DNA of 64,000 bases, from contig DASQDI010000166.1 of NCBI GenBank assembly GCA_035634255.1, positions 1-64,000 of the forward strand, written 5' to 3'. Under the pieces are notes generated by a model. It worked only from the letters and a program-made list of their open reading frames with translations. It was not told the DNA's origin and searched no databases. This DNA is from DATLMR01 sp035634255. GTDB lineage: Bacteria; Acidobacteriota; Blastocatellia; UBA7656. Shown in pieces: positions 46,362 through 55,630 of this stretch; the first letter of the stretch is position 1, and every line of letters starts with the position of its first letter. A program made the position numbers and the translations under genes.

Positions 46362-47054
46362 TCACCTTGTAGCACCGGCGCTCTTTAACAACTTGACCAT
46401 TTCGGGAAGGTGCCGATCCTCGGCGATCTTCAGGGCCGTCATCTGGCCGTTGCCTTCCACGTTTACGTCCGCGCCTCGCTCAAGCAATACTTTCGCGGTA
46501 TTGATGTGGCCTCTGAAGACTGCGCGCATCAAGGCCGTCCATCCGTCTTTATCGCTGATGCCGGGGTCGGCGCCTCTCTCCAACAGGGCCTCTGCGATCC
46601 CGGCATGATCCTCCCAGCACGCGAACATGAGGGCGGTCATCCCGTTCGCCGCTTGCGTGTTAAGGTCGGGGTTTTCGGCCAGCAGGGCGTTGACTGTCTC
46701 CGGGTTGCCTTTCCAGCAGGCGGTTATCAAAGCCGTGCCGCCATACTTGTCTTTGCCATCCGGGTCGGCCCCTCTGTTAAGCAGCACCTTCAAGGCCTCC
46801 GCCTGATTGGATAATGCGGCGACCGACAGGGCAGGCTGACCCTCGTAGGTCTTCGTCTCGGTGCTCATCCCTGCGTCCAAAAAAAGCGCCAGCGCGGAGG
46901 TGTCGCCTTGCCTGGCGGCGTCAATGAAGGCCGCCTCGGTAAAAGGGATGTTCATTTTCGCCAGCTCAAGGCGGGCGGTCTCGGCGGGCTTCCCGCAGCC
47001 TGTCGAAATGACCGCCAGGGCGAATATAAATGCGAAGGTAACTCTACGTGTCAT
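46362..47054 (-). CDS. Ankyrin-repeat lipoprotein
   Basis: 230 residues: signal ending VISTGC (probable lipid-modified Cys near residue 21), then about five ankyrin repeats (GADPDGKDKYGGTALITACW, GADPGISDKDGWTALMRAVF and similar) from about 40 to the end. Such exported ankyrin proteins often accompany periplasmic peroxidases or catalases, as here with the downstream di-haem protein. Scaffold role, partner unknown. Confidence 0.85.
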   Translation of the reverse strand: MTRRVTFAFIFALAVISTGCGKPAETARLELAKMNIPFTEAAFIDAARQGDTSALALFLDAGMSTETKTYEGQPALSVAALSNQAEALKVLLNRGADPDGKDKYGGTALITACWKGNPETVNALLAENPDLNTQAANGMTALMFACWEDHAGIAEALLERGADPGISDKDGWTALMRAVFRGHINTAKVLLERGADVNVEGNGQMTALKIAEDRHLPEMVKLLKSAGATR

Positions 47055-47357
47055 CGTAAATTAGCCCTCCCGGCGAATCCGGCAATTCGAGCGGTCTGCC
47101 GACAAATCCGCCAGCAATGTCAGAAAACAACTTCCGTCTCATTTGGGTATGCGTCATCCGCAGAAAAACTCCATCACCGGGCGAAAATTTTTTTGTTTCA
47201 AGGTGGGCCGTCGGGTTCGGTGGCCTATCCGATTTAAAGGTGATTGGGTATGATCAGGAACCGACGCGTGGTCGAGGACCATAGGGGGCGCTATTTGATG
47301 ATCACCCGCTTTTTGTGATCTAATTAACGCAAGCTCAGGGTGTCGAGGTAGATCACT
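47055..47357. other. Divergent intergenic region
   Basis: Lies between the ankyrin gene (minus) and the sigma factor (plus). It must hold promoters for both directions, but I see no consensus element. An A/T-rich patch sits near 47190. Confidence 0.35.
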
Positions 47358-47933
47358 ATGACAATGCCTGCATCGCAAAACGTGACCCAGCTTCTGCTCG
47401 CGTGGGAACGGGGCGATGAAGCGGCCCGCGACGAGTTGATCCCGCTCGTCTATGATGTGTTGCGCCGTATCGCGCGTCATCATCTGCGCGGCGAGCGCGC
47501 CGGCCACACACTGCAAACCACAGCCCTGATTAACGAAGCATACCTGAAGCTGGTCGAGCAATCGGTCCCATGGCAGGGCCGCGAGCACTTCTTCGGCATC
47601 GCGGCCCGCCTTATGCGCCAGGTCCTGGTCGATTACGCGCGGGCCCGGCAGCGGCTCAAACGTGGCGGGGACTGGCAGCAGATTTCGATCACTTCCGCCG
47701 AGGCCTCGCAGGGACAGGCAGCGGACCTGCTGGCGCTCAACGATGCGCTAGAAACCCTGACCGAGGTTGATCCGCAAAGGAGCCAGATCGTCGAGCTTCG
47801 CTTCTTCGGCGGGTTGACGATTGAAGAGACGGCCTACGTAATGGGCATTTCGACCGCCAGTGTCGAGCGCGGATGGCGCGCCGCCCGCGCCTGGTTGCAA
47901 ACAGAGTTGGGCGGCTCTGATCTCAAAAAATGA
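47358..47933 (+). CDS. ECF-type RNA polymerase sigma factor (acidobacterial ECF subfamily)
   Basis: 191 residues: sigma-2 region (about 10-85; LIPLVYDVLRRIARHHLRGE, ALINEAYLKL, REHFFGIAARLMRQVLVDYAR) and sigma-4 (about 130-185; RSQIVELRFFGGLTIEETAYVMG). It belongs to the group with the FFGIAARLMRQVLVDYAR block, common in Acidobacteriota and Planctomycetes. The stop overlaps the kinase gene start by 4 bp (ATGA). The pairing suggests kinase-controlled sigma activity rather than an anti-sigma factor. Confidence 0.92.
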   Translation: MTMPASQNVTQLLLAWERGDEAARDELIPLVYDVLRRIARHHLRGERAGHTLQTTALINEAYLKLVEQSVPWQGREHFFGIAARLMRQVLVDYARARQRLKRGGDWQQISITSAEASQGQAADLLALNDALETLTEVDPQRSQIVELRFFGGLTIEETAYVMGISTASVERGWRAARAWLQTELGGSDLKK

Positions 47934-50900
47934 ACCCCGAACAGTGGCGAAAACTTCATGAGCTTTTTGAGGCCGCCTTGACGCGCCCCGCTAACGAACG
48001 CGCGGATTTTCTCGCGCGCGCCTGCGTGGGTGATGAGGAGACGCGGCTGCGCGTGGAAGCCATGCTCGCTGCCGACGCGCGCGACGACCTGTTGATGGAC
48101 CGCCCGGCTTACCAGGCCGCCAGCGCCTTCGTCACATCGATGGAGGGCGCGGATGATACGCAGAATATCAGCGGCGAAATGATCGGCGCCTACAGGCTTA
48201 TGAGAGAGCTGGGGCGCGGCGGGATGGGCACGGTCTATCTCGCCTACGACACGCGGCTCGGGCGGCAGGCGGCGCTAAAATTCCTGCCTTCACGGTTGAT
48301 CAACAATCCGGAGCGCGTGCGTCGCTTCCAGCGCGAAGTCCGAGCCGCCAGCGCGCTGAACCATCCCAATATTATCACCATCTACGACTTTGGGCGGGAG
48401 GACGGGCGCGATTACATCGCCTCGGAATTCGTCGAGGGGCGTACTCTGCGCGATTATGTCGGCGATCCGGGCCTGACACTCAACCGCATACTCGACGTGG
48501 TAATCCAGGTGGCGAGCGCGCTCGAAGCCGCGCACGCCGCAGGGATAGTTCACCGAGACATCAAGCCGGAGAATATCATGCTGCGGCCCGACGGGTACGC
48601 CAAAGTGCTTGACTTCGGACTGGCCAAGCTGACCGAGCCGGAATCAGGCGGCGATGAAGCCAACCGGGATGCTTTGGGGGTGAGTTCGGATTTCGACACG
48701 CGGGCCGGGATGGTGCTGGGGACGGTCAACTACATGTCGCCGGAGCAGGCGCGCGGGCAGAAGGTGGATGGGCGTAGCGACCTGTTCAGCCTGGGCGTCG
48801 TCCTTTACGAACTTATCACGGGGCATCAGCCGTTCGTCGGCGAGACCTTGTATCACACGATGGTGGCGATTACGGACGCCGAGCCTGCGCCGATCGAACG
48901 CTATGCAAAAGGCGCGTCCGCCGCCTTGCAGCATGTCACGGGCCGGGCGTTGGCCAAGGACCGTGAGCGGCGTTACCAAACCGCGAGCGAGTTGCTGGCC
49001 GACCTGGAAAGGCTGCAAGACGAACTGGCAGCCGACACCCGGCTTCAGCGGGTCGGAATCGGCCGCGCGCGGAGGCCTAGACGGATTAACGAACAGACGA
49101 TGGCCGTGGAAGGCGCTCACCTGACGACGGTCGCGGACGAAGGCCTGCGACACAGAGTGACGAATGCCGCCTCGCTTCTCACCGGGCTGAAATGGCATAA
49201 GCCCGCCGGCGCGCTAGCGATCATTATGGCCGCGACCGCTGCTTTCCTTTATTTCAGTCGCGGCCTCAGCCCTGGCCCAGGCGCCCCGGCGCTGAACGGT
49301 AAAGACACGGTCCTGCTCGCCGACTTCGTCAACACGACGGGCGATGAGGTCTTTGACGGGACACTCAAACAAGGTCTTGCCGTTCAGCTCGAGCAATCAC
49401 CCTACCTGAACATCTTCTCCGAAGAGCGCGCAAGAGAGACGCTCAGACTGATGGGGCGGTCGCAGGATGAGAAGATCACTCGTGAGGTCGGGCGCGAGGT
49501 ATGCCAGCGGCGCGGGATCAAGGCGCTGCTCGTCGGCACGATCGCCAGTCTCGGACGCAATTATGTGATTACGCTGGAGGCGATCAATAGCCAGAGCGGA
49601 GAGGCGATCGCGCGCCAGCAGGCCGAAGCAGAGGGTAAAGAGGAGGTGCTCAAGGCGTTGGGCAGAGCCTCAACAGAGATGCGCAAGCATCTGGGCGAAT
49701 CCCTCGCCTCTATAGGCAAGTTCAATGTGCCGATAGAGCAGGCGACTACCGCTTCGCTTGAAGCTTTCAAGAGTTATGTCGTCGGAGTTGAATTGTGGCG
49801 CAAGGGGCAGTATGACCAGTCGGTCCCGCCGCTCAAACGGGCGATCGAACTCGACGGCGAATTCGCCCTGGCTTATGCGCAGCTAGGGACTTCGTACCGC
49901 GATCTTCGTAACCTGGCGCTCGGCAACACGTATCTGGAGCGAGCCTACCAGCTACGCGACCGTGTGAGCGAGCGGGAGCGGCTCGAAATCTCCGCGACCT
50001 ATTTCAGACACATCACGGGTGAGCTCGACAAGCGGATTGAGACGACCTCGCTGGTAACGCAGACCTACCCGCAAGACCCTTCCGCGCACCACCTTCACGG
50101 CAACTCGCTAATCATCGCAGGCGAGTACGAGAAGGCGGCGGAAGCTTACCGCGCGGCGTTGAGGCTGGATGCCGATTTCGCGCTGTCGCGCGCGAACCTG
50201 GCGCTCTCTTTGATCGGGCTGAACCGTTTCGACGAGGCGCAGGAAGTGATCGAGGAGGGGCTTGCGCGCAACCTGAACTCCGGCGGCTTTCACAATCGAC
50301 TTTATCTGGTCGCGTTTCTCAAGGGCGACGCGCAGGCGATCGATCGCCAGATCGAGTGGTTCACCGGCAGGCCGGATGAGTACCAGATCCGCGAAATTCA
50401 AGCGCGGTCATTCGCCTTTGCGGGCCGGCGACGCCAGGCGAGCGAGTTCTTCGCGCAGGCAGCCGCACTGGCCGAGGCTCGCGGCCTGCTAGCGGAGAAG
50501 GCCAGAATACTGGCTAACGAGGCCAATTTGAACGCGACTTTCGGGATGACCCAACTCGCCGAGAAGCAAGCCTCGGTGGTGCTGGCGCTCCTCGAAAACA
50601 AAAGTATCACCCCCGAAGAATTGTTGCCTTCCACGGTCCAGCAACTGGATTCCCAGCCTCTCGCCTGGACGCTGGCGTTATGCGGTGAGGCGAGGCGTGC
50701 GCACGCGCTTGCCGATGATCTCGCCCGAAGACTCCCATCGAACACGATGTACAACTCGGTCTGGTTGCCGTTGATCCGCGCCACTCTTGAGCTGAAGCGT
50801 AGCCCCGCCTCCAAGCCTGACAAAGCCGTTCAACTGTTGCAAGCCGCTCGGCAGTACGAGGCCGCCATCTCATTCAAGCCGACGTGGGTGCGCGGACAGG

Positions 50901-51151
50901 CCTATCTGCAGGCGAACAACGGAGCGCGCGCCGCGGAGGAGTTCGAAAGGATCATCAAGCATCGCGGCTGGGACGTACTCTCGCCGCTCTGGCCGCTGGC
51001 GCACCTCGGGCTGGCGCGGGCGGCGGCGCTCGAAGGCGATGTGGCGAAGAGCCGCAAGGCCTATGAGTATTTCTTCCTGTTGTGGAAGGATGCGGATGCT
51101 GAGTTGCCGGTTTTGATCGAGGCGAAAAAAGAGTATGGGAGGTTGAAGTGA
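47930..51151 (+). CDS. Membrane Ser/Thr protein kinase with TolB-like and TPR domains
   Basis: 1073 residues: short N-terminal segment, kinase domain (about 85-370; GRGGMGTVYLA, catalytic HRDIKPENI, DFGLAKL), one membrane segment (about 427-442; LAIIMAATAAFLYF), an FlgO/TolB-like domain (about 455-600; TVLLADFVNTTGDEVFDG) and TPRs to the end. The kinase is cytosolic and the TPR part periplasmic. It is translated together with the sigma factor upstream. Target unknown. Confidence 0.92.
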   Translation: MNPEQWRKLHELFEAALTRPANERADFLARACVGDEETRLRVEAMLAADARDDLLMDRPAYQAASAFVTSMEGADDTQNISGEMIGAYRLMRELGRGGMGTVYLAYDTRLGRQAALKFLPSRLINNPERVRRFQREVRAASALNHPNIITIYDFGREDGRDYIASEFVEGRTLRDYVGDPGLTLNRILDVVIQVASALEAAHAAGIVHRDIKPENIMLRPDGYAKVLDFGLAKLTEPESGGDEANRDALGVSSDFDTRAGMVLGTVNYMSPEQARGQKVDGRSDLFSLGVVLYELITGHQPFVGETLYHTMVAITDAEPAPIERYAKGASAALQHVTGRALAKDRERRYQTASELLADLERLQDELAADTRLQRVGIGRARRPRRINEQTMAVEGAHLTTVADEGLRHRVTNAASLLTGLKWHKPAGALAIIMAATAAFLYFSRGLSPGPGAPALNGKDTVLLADFVNTTGDEVFDGTLKQGLAVQLEQSPYLNIFSEERARETLRLMGRSQDEKITREVGREVCQRRGIKALLVGTIASLGRNYVITLEAINSQSGEAIARQQAEAEGKEEVLKALGRASTEMRKHLGESLASIGKFNVPIEQATTASLEAFKSYVVGVELWRKGQYDQSVPPLKRAIELDGEFALAYAQLGTSYRDLRNLALGNTYLERAYQLRDRVSERERLEISATYFRHITGELDKRIETTSLVTQTYPQDPSAHHLHGNSLIIAGEYEKAAEAYRAALRLDADFALSRANLALSLIGLNRFDEAQEVIEEGLARNLNSGGFHNRLYLVAFLKGDAQAIDRQIEWFTGRPDEYQIREIQARSFAFAGRRRQASEFFAQAAALAEARGLLAEKARILANEANLNATFGMTQLAEKQASVVLALLENKSITPEELLPSTVQQLDSQPLAWTLALCGEARRAHALADDLARRLPSNTMYNSVWLPLIRATLELKRSPASKPDKAVQLLQAARQYEAAISFKPTWVRGQAYLQANNGARAAEEFERIIKHRGWDVLSPLWPLAHLGLARAAALEGDVAKSRKAYEYFFLLWKDADAELPVLIEAKKEYGRLK

Positions 51152-51228
51152 TTGAAATTCCACTCTGAAAGTAGCCCTCGACCTTCTCGGTCACCGCGTT
51201 GACCTTGGAGAATCTGTAGGCCATCAGT

Positions 51229-51278
51229 GAGCCTTCGGTGCGCCGGTACGACAATGGGCGCTAGCGCACCGAAGGCTC
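51229..51278. repeat. 15-bp perfect inverted repeat A
   Basis: GAGCCTTCGGTGCGC (51229-51243) and its complement (51264-51278) flank a 20-nt loop, 78 bp after the kinase stop. No U run. A second long inverted repeat lies 13 bp further on. Confidence 0.85.
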
Positions 51279-51291
51279 GTGATGAAAGATC

Positions 51292-51356
51292 GTGTCCTTG
51301 CGGCAACGCAGTATAGGTAAGAAACCAGATGCCCCACCGCGTTGCCGCAAGGACAC
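51292..51356. repeat. 18-bp perfect inverted repeat B
   Basis: GTGTCCTTGCGGCAACGC (51292-51309) and its exact complement (51339-51356), loop 29 nt. Unrelated in sequence to repeat A but of similar architecture, between the kinase and the integrase remnant. Confidence 0.85.
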
Positions 51357-51429
51357 CGAGTTCCGGGGGATGTGAGCAGTAATCGGTCTTCATAGCGCCT
51401 CGGCCTCCGCTCAGATAAACGGGGTTTGA

Positions 51430-51954
51430 GGTGAACGCGAGCACTTAAGGCCAATAATCCTGCTCGCGCTCAACACCGGCATGAGGCGCGGTGAAATCCT
51501 CTCGCTACGCTGGGCGCAGGTGGATTTCGGGCGTGGGCAGATTCATCTTACGCGAACGGAGTCAGGCAGGGAAAGATCAATCCCGATTAACCAGGCGGTG
51601 CGCGATCTGCTTTTTAATCTGGAGCATCACTGCTCGGGCTTTGTTTTCGCAAGCGAGAGGACAGGCCGCGCGCTCACTCACTGCAAAAGAGGATTTGCGA
51701 CCCCATGCAGGATGGCAGGGATCGAGGACTTGCCTTTCCACGACCTTCGCCATACTGCTGCAACTAGAATGGCTGAGATGGGAGCAGAACCGTCAACCAT
51801 CAAAGAAATCCTCGGCCATTCGGACTTGCGGATGACTGACCGCTACACTCACGCGGTTGAACGAAGGAAGGTGGAGGCGCTGGAAAGAATAGCCTGCTAC
51901 AGCAAGGAGCAAAGCGCCGAAATCATAAGCTTCGAAGAGAGGAGAAAAGCGTGA
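51430..51954 (+). pseudogene. Tyrosine recombinase (integrase), N-terminally truncated
   Basis: The catalytic domain is whole: MRRGEILSLRW (first Arg), HDLRHTAATRMAE (HxxR), LGHSDLRMTDRYTH (His and nucleophilic Tyr). A TGA at 51427 and lack of the SAM-like core-binding domain show that the N-terminal half is gone. It points at the tRNA-Ala 3' end, the usual place for an island integrase. If translated from ATG 51481 it would give 157 residues, unlikely to recombine alone. Copy 1 of its 3' end is at 32020. Confidence 0.82.
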
Positions 51955-51988
51955 AATTCCAAAAGGCCGGTCACAAATCGGTCACAAT

Positions 51989-52018
51989 GAAAAAGCGCGG
52001 AGCTGGAAGCCCCGCGCT
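51989..52018 (-). terminator. Terminator of tRNA-Ala
   Basis: Minus strand: AGCGCGG, an 11-nt loop, CCGCGCT, then TTTTTC. It is also present in the copy at 32160, where it is part of the duplicated boundary. Confidence 0.8.
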
Positions 52019-52037
52019 AATTCTTCGAATCTGAAAG

Positions 52038-52110
52038 TGGAGCTGAGGGGATTCGAACCCCTGGCCTCGTGAATGCGAGCCACGCGCTCTGCCAACTGAG
52101 CTACAGCCCC
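52038..52110 (-). tRNA. tRNA-Ala (anticodon CGC)
   Basis: Complete cloverleaf: acceptor GGGGCTG/CAGCTCC, D-stem GCTC/GAGC, anticodon stem CGTGG with TCACG and loop CTCGCAT (anticodon CGC), T-arm AGGGG-TTCGAAT-CCCCT, discriminator A. CCA is not encoded. Its 3' half is the island attachment site. Confidence 0.95.
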
Positions 52111-52127
52111 TTAAAACTGAAAGACAA

Positions 52128-52156
52128 ATGTTACGGGACGGCTCGATTGCTGTCAA
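52128..52156 (-). promoter_or_regulatory. tRNA-Ala promoter (TTGACA-17-TAACAT)
   Basis: Minus strand -35 TTGACA (52151-52156) and -10 TAACAT (52128-52133) with a 17-bp spacer, 18 bp before the tRNA 5' end. Confidence 0.75.
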
Positions 52157-52202
52157 GCACACCTTATAAATGGTCTAGTAAGAACCTTAAACGGACTTTA
52201 AC

Positions 52203-54785
52203 TCACTTGGTTCTGTTCCGTCCGGCCAGGCTAGCGATGACCATTGCCAATTCGGCCGGCTCGACCGGCTTCGGAACGTGCATGTTGTACCCCGCGGCGA
52301 GCGCGCGCATGCGATCCTCGACCCTCGCGTAAGCGGTCAACGCCACGGCAGGTATTCGCTCCCTGCGCCCGCCCTCCATAGCCCGCACTTTCTCCATCAG
52401 CGCGTACCCGTCTTCGCCCGGCATCCCAATGTCCGACACCAGTATGTCGGGCTTGTACTGCTCCAGCGCTTCGAGCGCCTCGCCTGTGGAAGCGCATGTC
52501 CTCACTTCAGCCCCGCACCTCTCGAGCACGGCGGCAAGTAACTGGCGGGCGTCCGTCTCGTCATCCACCGCCAGCACTCTTAACCCTTCAAGCGCGGGCG
52601 GGCAATCGAACGGCATGTCTCCACTCGCCATCGGGTGTATGCGCTCAGCCTCCTTAACGAGGGACCCGGTCGACTTGCGGACGACCATCAGCGGCAGCTT
52701 CACGGTAAAGACCGCCCCCCGCATATCCGCGCGATTACCCGCCTCGACCGTCCCGCCGTGTAGCTCCACCAGATGGCGCACGATTGCCAGCCCTAGACCG
52801 AGGCCCCCATGCACTCTGGCGCTCGTGCTGTCCGCCTGCCGGAAGCGCTCAAACACGTGGGGCAAAAACCCTTCATCAATGCCGGGGCCGGTGTCGCTCA
52901 CGGTCATTTCTATGTGGGAGTTGATGCGCTCAAGCTGCACCTGAACTTTGCCGCCTTTGGGGGTGAATTTAATGGCGTTCGAGAGAAGGTTCCACACCAC
53001 CTGCTGTAAGCGGGCGGGGTCTCCCAACACGAGCACCGTGCCGAAATCCATCACGACCTGAAGGCGGATGTTCTTGGCGTCGGCCGCCGGGCGCAGAGTG
53101 TCAACGGCCGCGTTTATGACCATAGTCGGGTCGGTCGGCTGGGCGTCGAGGCGAAGCTTCCCTGAGATTATGCGCGACACGTCCAGCATGTCTTCGATAA
53201 GCCGGGCCTGCAACTGGACGTTGCGGTGTATAGTCTCGACCGCGCGAGCCATCGTCTCCTCGTCGAGCTTGCCGGTCTGAAGCATCCTCGTCCAGCCGAG
53301 CATCGCGTTAAGCGGGGTGCGCAGTTCATGCGAGAGCATCCCCAGAAACTCGTCCTTGGCCCGGCTCGCCGTTTCGGCTTCCTCCCGCGCCGCCTGCTCC
53401 CGGTTCAAAAGCTCTTCGCGCTCCACCACCGACTGCTGGGCTTTCTGGTAAAGCCTCGCGTTATCCATGGCGATTGCGGTCTGCGCGGCAAGCCCTTCCA
53501 CGATGTGCGCGTCACGCTCTGTGAAGACTCCCGGCTCCGGGTGGCCGAAGAACAGGCCGCCTATCACTTCCTCCGAGCGCGAGACCACCGGGACCGCCAG
53601 ATAACTGACCACCGGCAGATGGCCCGCGGGCATCCCGTAGTAGGGGGAGTTCTTGCCATATCGCGGGTCTTTCTTCACATCAGGGATGAGTATGGTCCCC
53701 TCCCCGCGAAACGTCGGCCCGAACAGGTCGGTGGCGCGCGGCATCGGGAAGTGCGCGAATGCCTCTCGCGACACGCCCGAGAGCGTGTAGAGCATGTACG
53801 CGCCGCCGTCCTCGTTATAGACGTTGTAGAAGAACGAGCCGAAGTGAGCGCCGGTAAGCTCGGTGGCGGCGTCGGTGACGGCCTGCACAAGCTTCTCCTG
53901 ATCCAACTCCGCCGACAGCATCACCCCGATCTGGTTGATCGTCTCAAGCACCTGCGTCTGCTCGCGCAGGGCCTCCTCCGCCAGCTTGCGCTCGGTAATG
54001 TCCTGCACGACCCCGAACATCCCCAGAGCGAGTCCCGTGGAGTCGTACTGGGCCCGCCCGAGGGCGGCGACCCACACCTGAGTACCGTCCTCCCGGTTCA
54101 CCCGGTATTCGATGTCGTACCGGCCCCCCTCGACCACCACCCGCTCTACCTCCAGCCGGGCATGGTCCCTGTCGTCCTCGTGCAGCAATTCCTGCATCCG
54201 CGTCCAGGTGATGGGCGAGCCGGGCGGGATGCCGAAGATTTCCGCGGCCCGGTCGGAGAGCGTCACCTGATCGGTGGAGGCATCCCAAGACCAGTCCCCC
54301 AGGTCGGCGGCAGCAAGGGCAAGATTCAGTCGCTCGGCGGTGGTCCTCAGGGCTTCTTCCGCCCGCTTACGCTCGGTGATGTCGCGGGCAATCGCCGAAG
54401 CCCCGATGACCTTGCCCGAAGCGTCGAGGATCGGGGATGCGGTCAAAGAGACGTGGAGCCTCTGTCCGTCTTTGCGCACCCGCTCGGTCTCGTAATGGTC
54501 GATCTTCTCCCCTCGCCGCAGCCGCTCCATTATGCCGGGGAAGTCGTCGGCTTTCTCCGGCGGCATGAGCAGAGAGACGGACCGCCCTACGACATCCTCG
54601 GCCGAGTAGCCATAGAGCCGCTGCGCGCCTCTATTCCAACTGAGGATTATCCCGTCCATGTTCTTGCTCAGGATCGCGTCGTCGGATGACTCCACGATGG
54701 CAGCCAGTAAGTCTCTCGACTTCTCAGCGAGCAGGGCCTCGGCTTCCTCATTGACAGTCGGATTATTTGTATTTTCTTTTTTCAT
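52203..54785 (-). CDS. PAS-PAS-GAF hybrid histidine kinase with receiver
   Basis: 860 residues: PAS 1 (about 25-145), PAS 2 (about 155-270), GAF (about 285-450), HisKA with phosphoacceptor His in LSHELRTPLNAM, HATPase (LLSNAIKFTP, GLGLGLAIVRH) and a C-terminal receiver (about 735-855; SDIGMPGEDGYAL). No membrane segment; cytosolic sensor. The kinase-receiver half is close in pattern to the hybrid kinase at 5955, but the sensory half differs. A single gene next to tRNA-Ala, just outside the island. Confidence 0.92.
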   Translation of the reverse strand: MKKENTNNPTVNEEAEALLAEKSRDLLAAIVESSDDAILSKNMDGIILSWNRGAQRLYGYSAEDVVGRSVSLLMPPEKADDFPGIMERLRRGEKIDHYETERVRKDGQRLHVSLTASPILDASGKVIGASAIARDITERKRAEEALRTTAERLNLALAAADLGDWSWDASTDQVTLSDRAAEIFGIPPGSPITWTRMQELLHEDDRDHARLEVERVVVEGGRYDIEYRVNREDGTQVWVAALGRAQYDSTGLALGMFGVVQDITERKLAEEALREQTQVLETINQIGVMLSAELDQEKLVQAVTDAATELTGAHFGSFFYNVYNEDGGAYMLYTLSGVSREAFAHFPMPRATDLFGPTFRGEGTILIPDVKKDPRYGKNSPYYGMPAGHLPVVSYLAVPVVSRSEEVIGGLFFGHPEPGVFTERDAHIVEGLAAQTAIAMDNARLYQKAQQSVVEREELLNREQAAREEAETASRAKDEFLGMLSHELRTPLNAMLGWTRMLQTGKLDEETMARAVETIHRNVQLQARLIEDMLDVSRIISGKLRLDAQPTDPTMVINAAVDTLRPAADAKNIRLQVVMDFGTVLVLGDPARLQQVVWNLLSNAIKFTPKGGKVQVQLERINSHIEMTVSDTGPGIDEGFLPHVFERFRQADSTSARVHGGLGLGLAIVRHLVELHGGTVEAGNRADMRGAVFTVKLPLMVVRKSTGSLVKEAERIHPMASGDMPFDCPPALEGLRVLAVDDETDARQLLAAVLERCGAEVRTCASTGEALEALEQYKPDILVSDIGMPGEDGYALMEKVRAMEGGRRERIPAVALTAYARVEDRMRALAAGYNMHVPKPVEPAELAMVIASLAGRNRTK

Positions 54786-55101
54786 TTATAGAAGTATCTG
54801 ACCCTATGGCGATACGTGATGAGAGGTTATCGAGAAGTGAGCTCACTTCTCGCATCCTTCCGGAAAGCGTCCTGGCAGTCCCATACAACCCGATAGCGCG
54901 GATGAACAGAATCCTAAATATAGTTCATTCTTTATCGTCAATCAATCTCCCCGACCTGAGTCATGCCCCGCGGGAATAAAAAACGCGCCGCCCAGGCACT
55001 GCCCGCGCCCGCGGTGTTTCTGGCCCCTCCGAGTGAGATCCACCCGCCCCTGAGCCTTATCGGTTAAGGTGCGCTCGCCCTGACTCATTCCGCTTTAGAG
55101 C
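54786..55101. other. Non-coding gap before the tRNA pair
   Basis: Upstream region of the minus-strand kinase; no gene, clear repeat or structured RNA seen. Confidence 0.4.
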
Positions 55102-55131
55102 TTGACAGCCATCGCGGTGTCTCTCTATATT
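55102..55131 (+). promoter_or_regulatory. tRNA operon promoter (TTGACA-18-TATATT)
   Basis: Consensus -35 TTGACA and -10 TATATT, 18-bp spacer, ending 18 bp before tRNA-Val. Confidence 0.8.
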
Positions 55132-55149
55132 ATCAATTCGCCTTGCGAA

Positions 55150-55224
55150 GGGCGGTTAGCTCAGCGGTAGAGCATCGGTCTTACAAACCGGGGGTCACTG
55201 GTTCGAGCCCAGTACCGCCCACCA
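55150..55224 (+). tRNA. tRNA-Val (anticodon TAC)
   Basis: Acceptor GGGCGGT/ACCGCCC, D-stem GCTC/GAGC, anticodon loop CTTACAA, T-loop TTCGAGC, CCA encoded at 55222-55224. Shares the promoter at 55102 with tRNA-Asp. Confidence 0.95.
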
Positions 55225-55279
55225 GTAGACCGGATGCGGTCGGGGCTGAATTGAGTTGAGCTAATATTGAGTTCCCAGA

Positions 55280-55361
<82 letters not shown>

Positions 55362-55379
55362 GGTCCTGAGAAATCAGGG

Positions 55380-55416
55380 GAAGAAGACCACCTTTCGGGG
55401 TGGTCTTCTTCTTTTT
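55380..55416 (+). terminator. Rho-independent terminator of the tRNA operon
   Basis: A 13-bp perfect stem (GAAGAAGACCACC and complement) with a TTTCGG loop, followed by TTTTT. Confidence 0.92.
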
Positions 55417-55630
55417 AAGTCCCTGAATTTGCCCGCCGGGCTGTCGATGAGTCGTTCGAGGCCTTGCCCATAATCTGCCCATAAAGTAATCCTGCCCAAG
55501 AAGTCTAAATGCGATTAAACGAACAGCCTCTTATTAGCTTTTACCCGGATAGCTTCTGTGATATATATCTCACTACGCTTTGTGAGGGTACGATGAACGT
55601 CACTACAAAATCACAGATTGAGGAGGAGCC

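Larger units (their letters stand above)
32248..52079. mobile_element. Probable integrative genomic island at tRNA-Ala(CGC)
   Basis: Bounded by direct repeats of the tRNA-Ala 3' half (32206-32247 and 52038-52079). The intact tRNA and an integrase remnant facing it are at the right end. The left repeat is itself preceded by a second integrase 3' end, so another related element seems to have been integrated on its left (tandem array). Cargo is mixed and includes no conjugation or phage genes, so it is probably no longer mobile. Confidence 0.65.

Noticed and set aside
53226..54689. Long plus-strand open frame opposite the PAS-PAS-GAF kinase
   Set aside because: Antisense shadow of a well-supported gene, no motif or ribosome-binding site.
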